From assembly GCF_030867145.1 (NCBI RefSeq), contig NC_134454.1:72611037-72675036 (forward strand): a stretch of 64,000 nt of DNA. Direction: 5' to 3'. The DNA is from Opisthocomus hoazin. Taxonomy: Eukaryota > Chordata > Aves > Opisthocomiformes > Opisthocomidae. Within the stretch, counting starts at the first letter, position 1. The number at the start of each line of letters is the position of its first letter. Made by a program: the position numbers and the translations under genes. The notes below the pieces were generated by a model. That model saw only the letters and a list, made by a program, of their open reading frames with translations, was not told the origin of the DNA and did no database searches. Of this stretch, positions 46,288-59,914 are shown one piece after another.

Positions 46288-47224
46288 CTGAAATGTAAAA
46301 ACATGAGAAAACATAACTAGTGCAGTAAGACAAACTGAGTGAAAAAAGTAATGAAGGAGAGGGCTGCTATTTCCAGTGATTTAGTAGTGAACAAAGATAG
46401 AGACAGTCTTTCTAAACATTTCTATTTTACTTCTACATGTTACAGAATTTCGAAAAAAAATTATTTTATTTGTTTGGATTATTGTAGGAGTAATTTGAAC
46501 TCCTTCATCCAGCAAGAAAAGTTACTAATTATTACAGAATGAATAATATTATTAGAAATATCAGAGTGTTACTGATAAACAAATTGATAGCAGAAAAAGG
46601 TGAATTTGATCAATGACTTTTTGGCCACTACCCTGATATCTTACTGGCCTTCCCATTTCTGAGGGCTTCTGCTGTTACATACCAATCTCTCTCCAAAGCC
46701 AGATTATTCTGTAGTTTCTATGTGTTAACTATGGAGATAGGTGTAAGATTTCTTTCTCAAAATTCAGCCCTACACATTAATGGTATGAGTCTGCTTTAGA
46801 CAAAGCAGAATTGTAATGATTTAATATGTAAAAACCATGAAAAAGAAAAACTGACTTGCTATAAATGAAATGCTACTCATTTTCCAGCAATAGCAAATTT
46901 CAACTGCTTTTGCATCATTCTCCTGCAAGTCTAGAACTTGGAAAGCAAGGGCTTGCTAAGGGTCACAATACAATCTGTATCTCCTTTTCATTCTCTTCCC
47001 ATATTCTTCTGCTTGGAAAAGAAGGGCACAAGACCTGCAGTATACTCTGGAAATTGTTACTAAAAGCCGTTGGACTGCATTCACTATTTTCAGTCTCTGA
47101 AGTTGTTGATTCCATTCAATAAAATAAAACTGTTAGCTTTCACAAAGAATATTACCTTTTTTTCAGCTATCAAGTTCCCAAGCGTAAAATCATAAATCTT
47201 CCAGAGATGGTGAATATACTGTAC

Positions 47225-47301
47225 CTGTGATGTATTACTGCCCTTACTGCCTGAGGCTGGTTCATCTTTAGCTGACACCTTCTGCTGTTTCTTGTTCATC
47301 C
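47225..47301 (-). CDS. PARP8: PARP8 internal exon, variable polar loop
   Basis: A 77-base exon, acceptor ATATTCCTAG and donor GTACAG. It completes a Gly codon and encodes 25 polar residues beginning MNKKQQKVSAKDEPASG. This Lys/Ser/Gln-rich loop is an insertion in the ART domain and differs from the one in PARP6, so it is useful for paralogue assignment. Confidence 0.94.
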
Positions 47302-49123
47302 CTAGGAATATTAAAATCATGTAAGACACCCTGGCATATAAATACTATAATAAGCAAAGTTAAGTATGGAGAATGAAACACATAGCACAGTGGAGATGGC
47401 AGTCCTATGTATGGCACCCAAAAAGCTTATTTTGTCATAGAATTTATCAGTTTAATCCTGCAAATTGCCAGGACACCTGCATGCATTGCAAAGACCTTAG
47501 GAAAATCAAGTTAGCATTAAGTAGGTGCAAAAGCAGACAAACATGAGCTTAAATGCCACTGATTTTGGCTCAGGAATGCTCTTAGGTGGTTGCTTAACAG
47601 AGTTGCATGTCAGCATCTCTTGAGGCTGACTGACCCTGTTCAGGCTGAAGTAACACAGTCTGATTTACTGTGGGTAGGACAGTAAAATCACGAGAGAAAG
47701 AACTTTCGATATTAATCTTATCACTTCATTTAGACTTACTAGAAGTCTAATTTTTAGGAGCAGTTAATTTATTTAAAGTTTTACAGTCTACCTTGGTTTA
47801 ATAAATTTATTTGTCAGCCACAATGGATCCAATTTTCATCTCAGAAATCTTAACACCTACATTTGTGCCTTAGATCTCTCTTATATCCCTCATGTTGGTT
47901 TATGTAAAATTCCTGTACTGCATGCTACTACAGGCTTCTTTGCTTTTCCAGTATCCCATATTTCTTGTCAGTTTGCAAACACAGAATGAATTGTGGGGAA
48001 GTTTAACTCTTTGAAGGAACAGGGAGTGTAGGATTCCTCCATGGTTTTTACTAGCATCAAGTATTACATACTTCATTGGAACATAGGCCTCCTTTCGGAA
48101 GGAGAGTGGATGGAAGGGACCAAGAAAGGTAGAGAGATGAGAAAAAATACATGGAAGCTGACAAAGCAATGTTGTCCAAGAAGAAGGGAATTTTGTTAGA
48201 TAATGACACTGCAACCTGCACTTTTAGTGAGTCCTAAAAAAGCTTCCATATTTGTGTAATCTCTGAAAAGCTAAAAGTGCATTTAGAGATTATTGATACT
48301 GAAGTTCAATAAATAGTACTAAAAGCACAGAGCTCTTAAAATGAATTGTGACATTACCTAAAAATACTGAAAATCAGAAAGCATAACTAAAACTATCAGA
48401 ATTATCTGCATGCACACAAACACACATTCAACTACATTAGCACTTGCATATGTGCGGAAATGGTAAATATAACATACCTAAAGAAAAAAGTCATTGTATT
48501 TCAAAATCTCTTAAGTTTCTTCATATACACATTGGGGTATCTTGTTTCTATTATGCTTCTATATATGATTTAATTCTTCTATGGAAAACACTGCACGACT
48601 CCTTTTTGGATTTTATAGTGTGACACATTATGTTCCCTCCTCTTCTCATGCCAAAATAAACACACTGTCCTGCACTTTCTGTGCAATCTTGACACATTGA
48701 TACTTTGGAATACTCTTAAATATACACAGTTGAACATGTCTATTGATGAGTATTTGTTTTGTCAGATCAGGTCGTAAAAGCCCATGAATCCATAGATAAT
48801 GTTAGACAGACTTAGGCAGACACTGACAAAAAATCACAAAGCTGGATTTCCACTGTGTGATCAAGGCCTGCTCCACTACACACAGCATCCAGTATGAACC
48901 ACTATTTACTTCAAGCATAGTTTCAAGATACTCAGCACCTTGGAAAAGGAGGGCAGGCATTTAATACGGGAATTCAGATTTTCTCTTTTCCAAATAAACT
49001 AAATCTTGGTCAACAAAGATAAAATATAATACAATGTTGTAAACAGTGAAGCTGATAAGAAAAGCAGTAGACTAAGATATCCCCCTGTATTTCTCCAGCT
49101 GTGGAGTGACTTATAAACATCAC

Positions 49124-49193
49124 CTGAGTAACCAAATGATATGCTTGACAATGGACTAAGGTAGATTCCACTTCCAAACATTGCACCATGGAG
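49124..49193 (-). CDS. PARP8: PARP8 internal exon with the ART tyrosine motif
   Basis: A 70-base exon, acceptor TTTTTTCAG and donor GTGATG. It encodes LHGAMFGSGIYLSPLSSIS and FGYS. GIYLSP holds the conserved Tyr of the H-Y-x catalytic triad, which packs on the nicotinamide of NAD+. Confidence 0.96.
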
Positions 49194-51157
49194 CTGAAAA
49201 AAGAGTGGAGTGACTGTTTAACATTAATTTGGTTATCTGGACAAAATAACAACAATAAGAACAGGTCACAATGTAGATAAGCATCTGCCCTAGTACATTA
49301 AATTACTGCACAGTAATAAATGTTCAAAAAAGTCTTAAAAAAATCATGCTGAGACTATACAACTAAAAGGCTGTATGTTCTGGAAACCATGTCCAAATGC
49401 CCGAACATAATTGCACACCAGATTTATACATAAAATTGCATTTTCTGTTTTTAAACCTAACATTACCATGGAGGATGCCTAGAGAGGTTGCTTCTGTACA
49501 TGGCCAAATATACCTCAGCCTTAACAAGGCTGAGCAACCTCAGCACGTCTCTCACATCAAAAGCTTGGCAGGAAGCACAGCCTAAGCCAGCCTTTGAATC
49601 AACAGCAGCAATACCTGCTTTTGTTTTCTTTAAGCTAAGAAATGAAGAGGTGGTGATGACACTGGTCATATGCTACAGAAAAATTCAGTCACTAGTTCAG
49701 TCTGAGTACTGGAGGAATGGATTCAATCAACCTTTTGCCTGAGCCAGTTCAGACATGTATATCCCATCACTGCAGGACTGTGCTTTAGCCACAATGCTAC
49801 CCGTTGTCTGAAAAGAATAGAAGAAAGTGAATACTCTTCTTCACCAACATCACTGTTCCATGTCATAAAGCTTGGGCTAAGCAACAAAAGTGAGCAATTG
49901 TTATTAACCCTGCAGTTATCTTCTTGTCTGGAAAGGCAGGAAGTATGGCTTTCACTTCTCCACCAGGGACTGATGGCTTTATGCGGAAAAGCCTTTAAAG
50001 ACAACACACCAAGCAGTTGTGGCAGCGCAAATGGGAACTCAGAGTACTTCCTACCTAGGTAGATGTTATGGCCAGTGGGCTTCAGAGTCATGCTCACACT
50101 TATTTCTTTCCTCTGACCCAATGATATTTACATTGTCTCTGCAATCTCCCAGAGCTCTCACAGCAATGTGCACACATGCTTTCATTCCTCCAGATCCTGC
50201 GATGTTGTATAGGATCCCTGATGAGTAGGTATTTTTCCTGACTGGCAAGTACTGGACTAAACAGGATGAACTGGGCTCAGGATATGCCTTAGGCGTGTGA
50301 CAGATCTAAAAATGATGACGTGTAAAATAGGGCTTTACTGCTTCCTCTTATTCCCGGTATCTCAACCGTCAACAAAAAAAAATAAGCATAAACAAAAGGG
50401 TTCATTTTTGTGAATTTTGGTGTGTAAATGCTACCTTCTTGGCGAATTATCTTCCAAAGATACTAATAAAAACACCCAAACCACTCAGAGGAACAGCAGA
50501 GATTTCCTTTTTTCAGTGTCCTCTGTACCCCGATCCCTAGTCAGCAACCTGGGATCCTTCCCCAAGGTATCACGGACTCAGCTCTGGGGAAGGGCTGTCA
50601 AAACCCTGATGCTACAGTATGCTGAGTTACAGATCCCAGTCCCTCTGGTGCTGCCTACTTTGTTCTGTGATAGCTGTCTCCTGATGATTCAGTCTGAGAA
50701 AACGAACTGAAGTTTGGAATACCTCCCTCCTGGCCAGTACTAGGATCTCCACTCCCAAGAAAACCAGAGGAGTGGAGAAGATGCTATAAATCCAGTTCCT
50801 GTTAATCTAGTGTGCTGTTGAATCCTATAACATGGAGGTAGTTTATGTAGCTCTAAATTTTAATCCCTACCGCTTTTAAGCAGTACCGAGCTAAACCTCC
50901 TGGAGGTGCTCCTCTGCAATATAAAACTGAAACACTGATTCCTGCAATGGGATTTTCTATCCATTTTAGCAGACATATTATTTAATTTTAATTGCATCAT
51001 AAAAATACCTTTTCCAGGTACACCAAGAAGGTATTTGAAATCTTCCCTTTTTTCCATCTATATGACTACCAGAACCACCTCCACTTAAAACTTGCCTAAA
51101 CTAGCATGTAACCAAGCACGCAGAGGTTAGCTAAAGTCTATTTAGTCTATTGTTTAC

Positions 51158-51230
51158 CTGCAGCCTCGTATTGGAAGCAACAACTAAGCCGTTCCTCAGG
51201 ATGGAATGCCAATTTTCTATGTGTGAACCA
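51158..51230 (-). CDS. PARP8: PARP8 internal exon with the ART histidine motif
   Basis: A 73-base exon, acceptor TTTTTTCAG and donor GTAAAC. Its first base completes a His codon, followed by GSHIENWHSILRNGLVVASN and TRLQ. H-G-S is the first NAD+-binding motif of the ART triad, and here the catalytic His codon is split by the intron (CA|T). Confidence 0.96.
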
Positions 51231-51396
51231 CTGAAAAAATGAAAAAGAAAGCATTAAAATCCACAATGTAAAATGCAAAATGAAATCAGCAATCATTTAA
51301 AACAATAAATTCACAGCTGTAAACCTCAAATGGCAAGAACAAAAAAATAGCATGGCATTTTGATAACCTTTGATTAATAAGAATACGTGTACTCAC

Positions 51397-51509
51397 TGAA
51401 ATGCAAAGGTACTTCCATAGAGATTTTTAGCAGCTCGGAAATTGGATTCTTTGGCTGGTGGACTGCTGAGAAGTAGGAACTGGTGGGGAGTGTGCATAAA
51501 CTTCAGTTG
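51397..51509 (-). CDS. PARP8: PARP8 internal exon (QLKFMHTPHQFLLLSSPPAK)
   Basis: A 113-base exon, acceptor ATATTTTACAG and donor GTGAGTAC. It encodes 37 residues from QLKFMHTPHQ to YGSTFAF plus two bases of the catalytic His. It is separated from the His-motif exon by an intron of only 166 bases. Confidence 0.95.
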
Positions 51510-52321
51510 CTGTAAAATATAAAACAGTGTACAAGTGAAAAGAAGTTGCTTAACACAAAAGCATTGTATTTCTATAATGCTAGTTCTTCTGATGCCATAC
51601 TGTTTCACACAAACATGACTGCAACTGCATGATCTAAGTTGAAATTGGTCTTGTTGCCATAGCTTTTACCTGAAATCAAACAGTAAAAAAGCCTTTTGGT
51701 TTATGAAACATATGGAAGTTTCTGAAACAGATTTCAGCTTAATATGGTTCTAGTAAAGTAACTAAATTGAACAATTTCATCATGGTATTATAATCAGAGC
51801 TGGCTTTGAATTAAGGTTCAGATTTGAAAGGCTGCAGATTACTATGCCCTTAATCAGAGGATCAGAGGAACCATACTCAGAAATGATTCTCAGCACCATC
51901 CCTCTAAAATCCAAGAGCTATGCTCTTTTTAAGGTGTACTCACTGTGGATCTCCTGGTACATCATGTTTGTGTGCACTGCTTTCTGTACAGTTCTGTATC
52001 TAACATTCTATATGGTAACAAAACAAATAATGCAGCTATTCTCACCGAATCTCAGATGACTACAAGGTAGACACTTGCATTTGAGCTACTCACCTCAAAT
52101 AGGCTTTTTCTGGGCATCATTCCTTTGACCTATTTTAGATATTCACAACATGATTCTATGAGTCATGTCCTGAAACTGCATTATTTCTCTCCTTTTTCTA
52201 CTAATAGAGCCCATGTGAAATTTGAATGTAGACACCCACGTTTGGCTAGGAGACTCCCACCTAAAATGCTAATACAAGCCACGAGAAATGAGAAAACAAT
52301 AAAGAACCCACAAACACTTAC

Positions 52322-52370
52322 CCTGTTCACCGGTAGCTTCACAATATGTGATCTATTACTAGAAATAACC
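52322..52370 (-). CDS. PARP8: PARP8 internal micro-sized exon, 49 bases
   Basis: Acceptor CCTTATTTCAG, donor GTAAGTG. It completes a Trp codon and encodes VISSNRSHIVKLPVNR, part of the conserved start of the ART domain (SSNRSHIVKLP is shared with PARP6). Confidence 0.95.
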
Positions 52371-52737
52371 CTGAAATAAGGAACAGTTAGATGTATTAGA
52401 CATGGTAACCAAACAGAGCTTTTCTTCTTATAAAATGTGTTACGAACGGCCACCACAAAGCACCCACAGCTGCAGGCCTTTGAACCTATCAGATAGAAGT
52501 AGACCAAATCTTGACTAGAAAATAAGATCAGAGGCTGTACAAATAAGCTGGAGCCTTTCCAGTGTTTTCAAAGGGCCCAGATGAGGTCCAGAAACAGTCC
52601 AGAAACAACTACAGCTGCAAATGTCAACCCTGACGTTAATTCTTAGGGTGAGCTTATACCAAATTACACTGGTGAAGTGATTATTCATTCAGTGTGGTAC
52701 TTTAATAATTATCATCTCATATGAGTCAATTTTATAC

Positions 52738-52805
52738 CATTGTAGAAGAGGATGTGCAAGCGGGTCTTGTTTATCCATCTGCTTCTTTATTTCCAAGTAA
52801 GGTGC
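52738..52805 (-). CDS. PARP8: PARP8 internal exon (YLEIKKQMDKQDPLAHPLLQ)
   Basis: A 68-base exon, acceptor CTCTTTTGTAG, donor GTATAA. It encodes AP followed by YLEIKKQMDKQDPLAHPLLQ and two bases of a Trp codon. This helical stretch precedes the NAD+-binding core and is almost invariant between PARP6 and PARP8. Confidence 0.95.
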
Positions 52806-54133
52806 CTACAAAAGAGTAATTATGTTCTTTATTTATAGCTGAAATCATAAGGTTAAATTTTGTATGTTACATTGCCCATGATTTCATCTATTAAAATGAA
52901 TACATTATTAGTCTTACATCACAATTTTACTGACATTTAGCGTTGTACAGTTATAAATGTGTTTTGACAACAAGAAGAATTAATATAGCAATTATTTTCC
53001 CTGGAGTAAAATAATAAGCATATAATTAGCATCAAAATGAGTATATTGCAGCAAACATTCATGATCTTACAGAGAACAGCAGAAGATGTCTATTTATGTT
53101 TGGCTCTTGGATTAAGAAATTGGACTGGAACTTCACAAAATTAAGAAATATCCCAAGATAATCGACTTCAAATTTTTTTTTAACTGTTGCATGGTATAGA
53201 CTGATAAAGTAAAATACTGTATTAGCTTATATTCTCTTTGAAAACCTTTGTTGCTTTCAATCACAGTGCAAAGCATCCCTTTAAAACTCTTCAGTCCACG
53301 AATTATTTTAACATTAAAAAATCACAAAATGGTGGTTATTTTTGTTTTTAAAAGACATTACATAAGGTAATAGAAATATCAAATTTTTAAAATTTTTACC
53401 AGATGTCACATTAACAAAAATACATAAATTTTAATTTTCAGTTTACTTGACTCCTCTCTATACACCTCATTCTTCGTTCCGGAATCCCAAAGTACTTTAC
53501 TAATACATATAGAATAAGATATGTAAATTGTTGTGAGGTTAAATTTATATAGCACTTGGAAAAGCAAGGTATACAGGAGAGATTTCAATAATCACTTATA
53601 GTCAGCTGGGCTGTTTGGGAAAGGAAGTGTAAGAGTAAACCTAAGTACAGCTATCAGACTCTGTCCCACTGAGAATACTGAGAAATCATACAGTCGTAAT
53701 GCCAAGAGACCCAGCCTTCCAAGTTCACAACCATACTTAGCTGATCAGCTGTTTTGCTGTAACAGAAATAAAGCTATCATTCAGAACACTGTCACAAAAT
53801 CAATTTCTTTTGCTTTTTGAATAAAAGACCCAGTTTGGCTTTGATATTTCCAGAAATGCAGCAGCTGGTGATTATCTCATTGCAATGTCCCATCCTGCTG
53901 TTATTATCTCTTACACAAATTTCAAAAGATCTGAGTTCTACTTAATTATATTTATTTGACTGCCATTATGGATACTCTATGTTTGTTATTTTTAACACAT
54001 ATTTTAATATTATTACAGCTCTGTTGGAAAGAAATTATACTATTGACTTCCCCACTCATCATAGGCAAGCCATATAAACATCTTCCTAGTTCTAGAAATA
54101 GCAGTTAAGTTAGGTAAAGCTTCTTAAACTCAC

Positions 54134-54199
54134 CTGTGTCATCTCTCTGATAGAAGTGATACTGTCCAATGCTTTCATGACTCGGTCATAATTCTTCTT
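54134..54199 (-). CDS. PARP8: PARP8 internal exon with NAGNAG acceptor
   Basis: A 66-base exon in phase 0 at both ends, encoding KKNYDRVMKALDSITSIREM and TQ. The acceptor context CAGAAGAAG offers AG three and six bases further in, so alternative use could drop one or two Lys. The polypyrimidine tract is weak (TTTATGCTACGTCAG). Confidence 0.94.
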
Positions 54200-54599
54200 C
54201 TGACGTAGCATAAAATAAGCAAACAAATTAAAAGAATATTAGTCTTTGGCTTCACAAAAAAATGAATTGAGTGTGTATAAAACCAAACCTAGGATGAATG
54301 TTCAGCAAACCAATGCTTTCAAAATTTCTAACCAGTAGCTTCCTTGCACCCACACACAGATTCTCTCATTCATAGTCCAGGAAAATTCCCTGAAAAAACA
54401 TTATCATGATGTTTTTTCTTTGAATTTCACTTGAATCTCCAATACACTCAAAAAATTAGCTCACTTTTTAAACAAATATTTGCAACTAAACACAGGTTCT
54501 CACAGTTATTTGGACAATATGCTATTAAGTTAAATAATGCAGTGACTAAGTAGATTTTAAATAAAATGCTAAGTAAACAGATGTGTTAACTTTGCTAAC

Positions 54600-55060
54600 A
54601 GCTTTATAAAACATCAGAGGTCCTTCAGTTGTCCCTCTGCCTCACCCTGATCTTTGCCTACCTTCTGCTTGGGAACTGCTACCAGACAGCTCCACTTTTT
54701 CTGAGTGGATGAGCTTCACCAGCTCCACATGTCACACCGCCTTCAGGAGCTTCACTGTTCCCCATCTCTGTGTCTTGCCAGCTTCTGCCCAGGGGCTTTC
54801 ATCTCGCCCGTGCTGGCAAGAAGGTGGGAGGAGGCAGTGTGGGCCCTCTCAGCCCGGGGCTCTCTCCATTCCTCTTTTCGTGTCACCCTCTTTCATATTC
54901 CCTTGTCTGCCTCAAACTCCCACCTTGCCCAGCCACCAGACTAGCTGTCTCCTCATCATCTCCCTTCTAAGCACTTTCTGGCAAGTCTTTCTTCTTACAT
55001 GCTACAGAACACGCTTGCCCCTTCCTGAGGAAGAACCACTGCTAACTGGCCTTTTTTCAG
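54600..55060. other. pyrimidine-rich, gene-like island inside a PARP8 intron
   Basis: The plus strand is strikingly C- and T-rich, with less AT than its surroundings. It carries three overlapping plus-strand frames of 66-140 codons, but I recognise no domain and none fits a splice plan. It resembles in composition the patch at 39890-40330, without an alignment I can prove. It may be an old unclassified repeat. Confidence 0.4.
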
Positions 55061-55697
55061 AAAAAGTGAAATGCATCTCAATGCAGGACAGCCAAAGTTC
55101 TCATTTATGCCCTTGGGGATGGCTCAAGTGAGATGTATTAGTTCATGGATTCTCGAGGGCTTCCCTGAGAGGCAGTATTTGCAGCCTGAGGACCAAGTAG
55201 CGGAAACACAATTCTTTACTTCAAAATTGATGTTTGTGCAAAACTCAACTATTATGTCACCATTTGATAAAATCACGTTTAAGGACATAATTGTTTGCAA
55301 CAAGAAAATGAGATGACAGCAATAATGACTTTAAGAGTAAAAAGATGTAATTCCCTGGCTTACACAGTCTACACCTCTCAAAGGCCATCTTTCTCTTTGT
55401 GTCCAGTGTGTGCACTGAGAGAAAGACACTAAGAATATAAAACTTTGAATCTACGATTTGTATCCTAGAAGAATTTCTTGGCTTGAACATAACTTTGAAT
55501 GCAACTTTCGCTTTATACCCAAATACCTTCTCAGAGACAATTAAAAAAGCTGTAAAGTTCTGAAAACAGTCACACACTTGTGCTATACTCTGGAGCTGTA
55601 TTTCTTATAGTAGAGGAGACTCCTCCAGAAGGCTTTGCTTTGAAATCTCATGCATGACTAAAACCAAGCTATGACATAATGAAAGACAACTACTTAC

Positions 55698-55823
55698 CCT
55701 GGGGTTAAAGGCCAGCGTCTGAGGATCATTAGGATCAACTACAGAAGGATATGGCTCAAAAATGACAACCTTCCTAGGTGACTCCAATGCAGACCGACAC
55801 ATGGATACTAACAGATCAACCAC
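55698..55823 (-). CDS. PARP8: PARP8 internal exon (VVDLLVSMCRSALESPRKVV)
   Basis: A 126-base exon in phase 0, acceptor TCTTGATCCCCAG, donor GTAAGTAG. It encodes 42 residues including VVDLLVSMCRSALESPRKVV, IFEPYPSVVDPNDP and LAFNPR. This region is conserved with PARP6 and lies ahead of the ART core. Confidence 0.95.
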
Positions 55824-58800
55824 CTGGGGATCAAGAAAAATATTTATTCAATATATGTACTTTCGTATTGTATTGCCTAGTCTCCTTTTTTTACACATTA
55901 TAGTAATACCATATTTCACTAATACCCAATCAGTGTTATCCCTGGGACACAGTTTAGGAATGAAATTTTTCCTTTCACCTCCACAGGCTTTGGGGTCAGC
56001 CCTGGTACATTATTAGAGGTGCATAAGCAGGACCAGTATCTGGCCCTAAACATATTGTCATGTCCAATACACTGCTTGCAGTCCTGCTTTCTCTTGTGCA
56101 CATGTGTTAATTCCTGGATTAAATTCCTTCTCTAGGGAAATGAAGTCATGGTGGATGTGTGTATCTCTGTACAGTAGATGCCAAGGAAAAATGTCCCTCA
56201 AGAACGAGATAGGGATTGTGAATCTGTACCACCGCCTGCTGTCCTCGTGAAGACTGTAATCATAGCAACACCTGTAAACATTGCTTCTGCTAAAGCCAGA
56301 ACAGTGTAGTGATTTAATAGTCATTTGCATGGCTCACACTAGGAGATCCTCTTCCTTCCATCCTGTTGTACAAAATTACAACATGGCTTTAAATATCTAT
56401 GATTTCCAAGATTTCACCATAAGATCATGCGTGTAATGTCTACAAAGGCATGTATTCACGTATGTGCACACAGGCACACAAACAACGTAGCAACAGATGT
56501 CTGTGTAATTGTTTCAATATTTGTAATTCAAAGGTTAAAAATAGAAAACAGCAATCACAAAACAGAGAATGCAGCTTTCTGGCAGCTGTGAAACCTAAAT
56601 CCAGCTCATAATGAAATCCAAAGTTGCCAAATAAATTAGCTCCTCTCTCCCTGTTTTTTCTGGGTCTTCTGAAAACACTGCTGTGTGAAAACAGACTTTT
56701 CCATGAAAGAAAGGAAAAGCTGACATGAGTCATACTTAGCAGGCATCCCTGGTTCCTCCCACAACTCCACACAGATCAGATCTCATCTCACAGCTCAAGC
56801 TAGTCTAGAAGTTATTATATATCTGCCAATGTATCTGATAATTTGGAGGAAAAAAAATAATGGTCCTTTAGAGAAGCAGAATGAAAATAAGAATCATGAT
56901 GAAAGGGAAAAGGAACTGTGCTGCAGTGAGTCATACTGTTGCCATTCTCCTCCTCCATTCCTTTAGCATGAATGGACAATTTTCTCTATCAGTTGAAAAA
57001 TATTCTGTTCATTCCACTTACAAAATGTCTCACATATATTGAAAAATGAAGTTATTTACATAATGATTCCTTCCTCCATGGTGCTCTGATTTCTTTCCTG
57101 TTTATAATACCTGCAAGTGTGATGAATGCTTCAAAACAGGGCATCTCCATTAGCTTTTGCAAAGGAGACCGGGAGTCTGCATACACAGCCAGGTCAGGCA
57201 ACAGGCTTGCAACTGAGTAAATCTATTGCCATGAAATTGAGCCTGAGTTCATACACCCGGCTTCTCACAAGCACTGCTTTGCCTCCAGTCACAAAACACT
57301 ACTAGGGAAGAGTTGCTTGAGTCCCCAAATCTCTTAATACAGTGACTCAAAGTTGTCTTGCTTTATCATTTGCAGGAGAGGGCTTTGGCTTAAAACTAGC
57401 ACAGTTCTTAGAACACCATCTCGAAGTCCTCCTTTAAACAAGCTGTTGACTCTTGTATTGTTTCTCACCACGATACCTGCATATCGCTCTGGCATGGCAG
57501 AAAATGTGCATAGATTAGGCTTACTTAAACCCCTGATTTCCCCTGAGATCATTGTTTTGAGCTGATGGAACGCAGAGCAACTTAAACTGGGAGGTAAGCC
57601 TAATACAAACATTACAATACAAAGCATATGTGTTCCTTGGTAATAGGAAGTACTGTGGATCTAGCAAATGTTCTTATAGCTGGGCCTGAAATCCTTCTCC
57701 TTAACAGTGGGTACTGAAGTACGTAAATTAGGACTAAAATATTTTCAAGGAGGACAAGACGACACTTGCTGATGACAATTCCCTCTTACGACATCAGTTT
57801 CTCAGACGGTGCCTGTCTGCCTCCAGAGACTTGCTATAGTGAGTCTGAACTATCAACAAATTAGGCATTTAATTTTCAGTCATTTTGACTATGTGACTAA
57901 AATAAGGCAAGATGAGTTCAGGCTTGAAAGTTTTAAAAAGTATAATCACTTATTATTAAGAAGGAGCTATCATTATATTGGGAATGACAAAGTAGGGGTG
58001 TATACCTAAGAAAACTAGCTGAAAGCATAGCAGAAAAAAATGGGTGTGATTTCTAGTAATGGGAACCTGTATTTAGGCTCCTTCACTAAACAAAATGATT
58101 TGGAGGTAGATTCATATGACAAAATGTAGAGATTCACAGTGCAAACACCTACCTCCTACTAGTCAGACTAGGCTCTCTTTATAACCAATGGAGAAAATAA
58201 CCACTGTGCTGATAGTGTATGCTGTGATTCACACCATCCTAAACTAATGTCAAAAGTAGCTCAGATGAATCAAACCCTGGAAGTGCTGATTCTTTCTGCA
58301 AACAGAAATGGGACCTCAACCAGATCAGATGTAGTGACCTGGATGCAATATTATCACCAGAGTGAGACCTGGCAAATTTTAGTCACCTGGGTCCAAAGAA
58401 ACAACCAAAAAAATCTCTTAACTCTTTTAAGCACCATTAAGGTTGTAATCACTTCAGTACTCTACAGCAAAGCTTTGTAGATGCAGAGGTATTCTAGAGA
58501 TCTAGAGCAAGCTCTGCATGTGCCTGCAACAGTGATACCTCCACAAAACATAGAGTGAGAGCTAACCAGGGCCACCTCTCCTGTCAGCTGTATTTAAAAA
58601 GAAAAGTGAGAGCTACTTGCTCATAACTAATGTGCAATGTACATGTAATGTGCCATGTAATGTGCCATGTAAGTGCCTGAATTACAAAAATAAAACTCTA
58701 GCTCCACAGAAAAACATAGCTGAGGTCTTCAGGGGACTGAGGAAGAGGTGGGGCTTCATCAGCACACCTCTTTCCATTTTGTACAAGCTTACACAGGTAT

Positions 58801-59821
58801 CCCAACATTTGGTATGCCAGATGTTGCGAATATAGCCACCCAATGGTGTTCAGGCATCAGATGAAGAGCTGATGTTCAGATCCCACAGTCATATTCTCAA
58901 GTGGAGAAGCTGGTGCACACTGCTGTAAGTTTCTTCCTTTGAGGATATGCCCATAGGTGGTATTTAGGCACTCACCCAAAGAGTTTATTTCCAGTGGCTA
59001 GACTCACTAGTGCTAGTTAAAGTTAACTGAACTGAATGTTTGCTCTTACAAAAAACCCCTGTTGCTTACTATGTAAATGCACAGTCTAGGAAATCAGAGA
59101 AGAGTGCACTTTTCCGTAAGATGTGTAAATTTTTAACTTAAGATATTAAAAAGATCTTGAACGTAAGATCTTCTAACTTTTGAATTTACTGTAACATGAG
59201 GTTAAATGGTGATTTGGAAACATTGTTTATGATCTTTGTTTTAATGCACATACAAAATTATGACAGAAAACAATTATATGGTTACAACTACATCAATAAC
59301 TGAACCTGGAGTCAGGAAGCAAGCTTATATTAAATTCCTGATCCTCGAGAAGAGAGAAAAAAGCCTATGCAGCAACATCAGCATGGACTTTCCCACTGTT
59401 ATTTAATGATCAAAAGAACAGATGCTCAGTGGATAGCTGCATCCCAACACCATGAACAGGAAGCAGGTTATTAATTGCATGAGAGTAGTAGTGGCTCATT
59501 AGGTGAAAATAAATGGGAATTATCTCCAAATGACAATGGCTGCCTTTATTATCAACCCAGGTGACCTAATTGAGTACAACAGAACAAGAAAACACGGTTA
59601 CTCTAATTACATGGAAGCAAAACAATGGAAGCAACTCATTAGTACCATTTGAAAATGCCCTGCACAAACCAGTGTCCTTACTATAAAATTGGACAAACAA
59701 ATAATACTTACCAAAGAGTACGCATATGGGGAACACAAGTCTAAATAAATACTAGAAGAAATGGAGAAGACTGAGAATACTATAGAAAATCAGACACATA
59801 ATAAGCATTAGATAATTCTAC
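55824..59821 (-). other. PARP8: PARP8 intron, 4.0 kb
   Basis: The largest intron fully inside the window. It holds a small 12-base tandem repeat (58642-58677) but no transposon that I recognise. The frames on both strands look random. Confidence 0.7.
58642..58677. repeat. 12-base tandem repeat, three units
   Basis: CATGTAATGTGC at 58642-58653 and 58654-58665, then CATGTAAGTGCC, preceded by a partial TGTGCAATGTA. A small, possibly length-variable intronic repeat. Confidence 0.7.
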
Positions 59822-59914
59822 CTGAGCCCCAGTTGCAATTTCATCAGCAGCTTCGTTCATCACTCCTAATGTTTGGAAAGCAAATACACAGAGCTCCCGT
59901 TCACAAACAGTTGG
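59822..59914 (-). CDS. PARP8: PARP8 exon, most 5' one in the window
   Basis: A 93-base exon in phase 0, acceptor CTCTGTATAG, donor GTAGAATT. It encodes PTVCERELCVFAFQTLGVMN and EAADEIATGAQ. PTVCEREL is also found in PARP6. The next exon upstream must lie beyond 64000, because nothing between here and the edge continues the protein. Confidence 0.95.

Noticed and set aside
54709..55131. 140-codon plus-strand frame inside a PARP8 intron
   Set aside because: Low-complexity Ser/Pro/Leu content, overlapping alternatives, and no link to the PARP8 protein.
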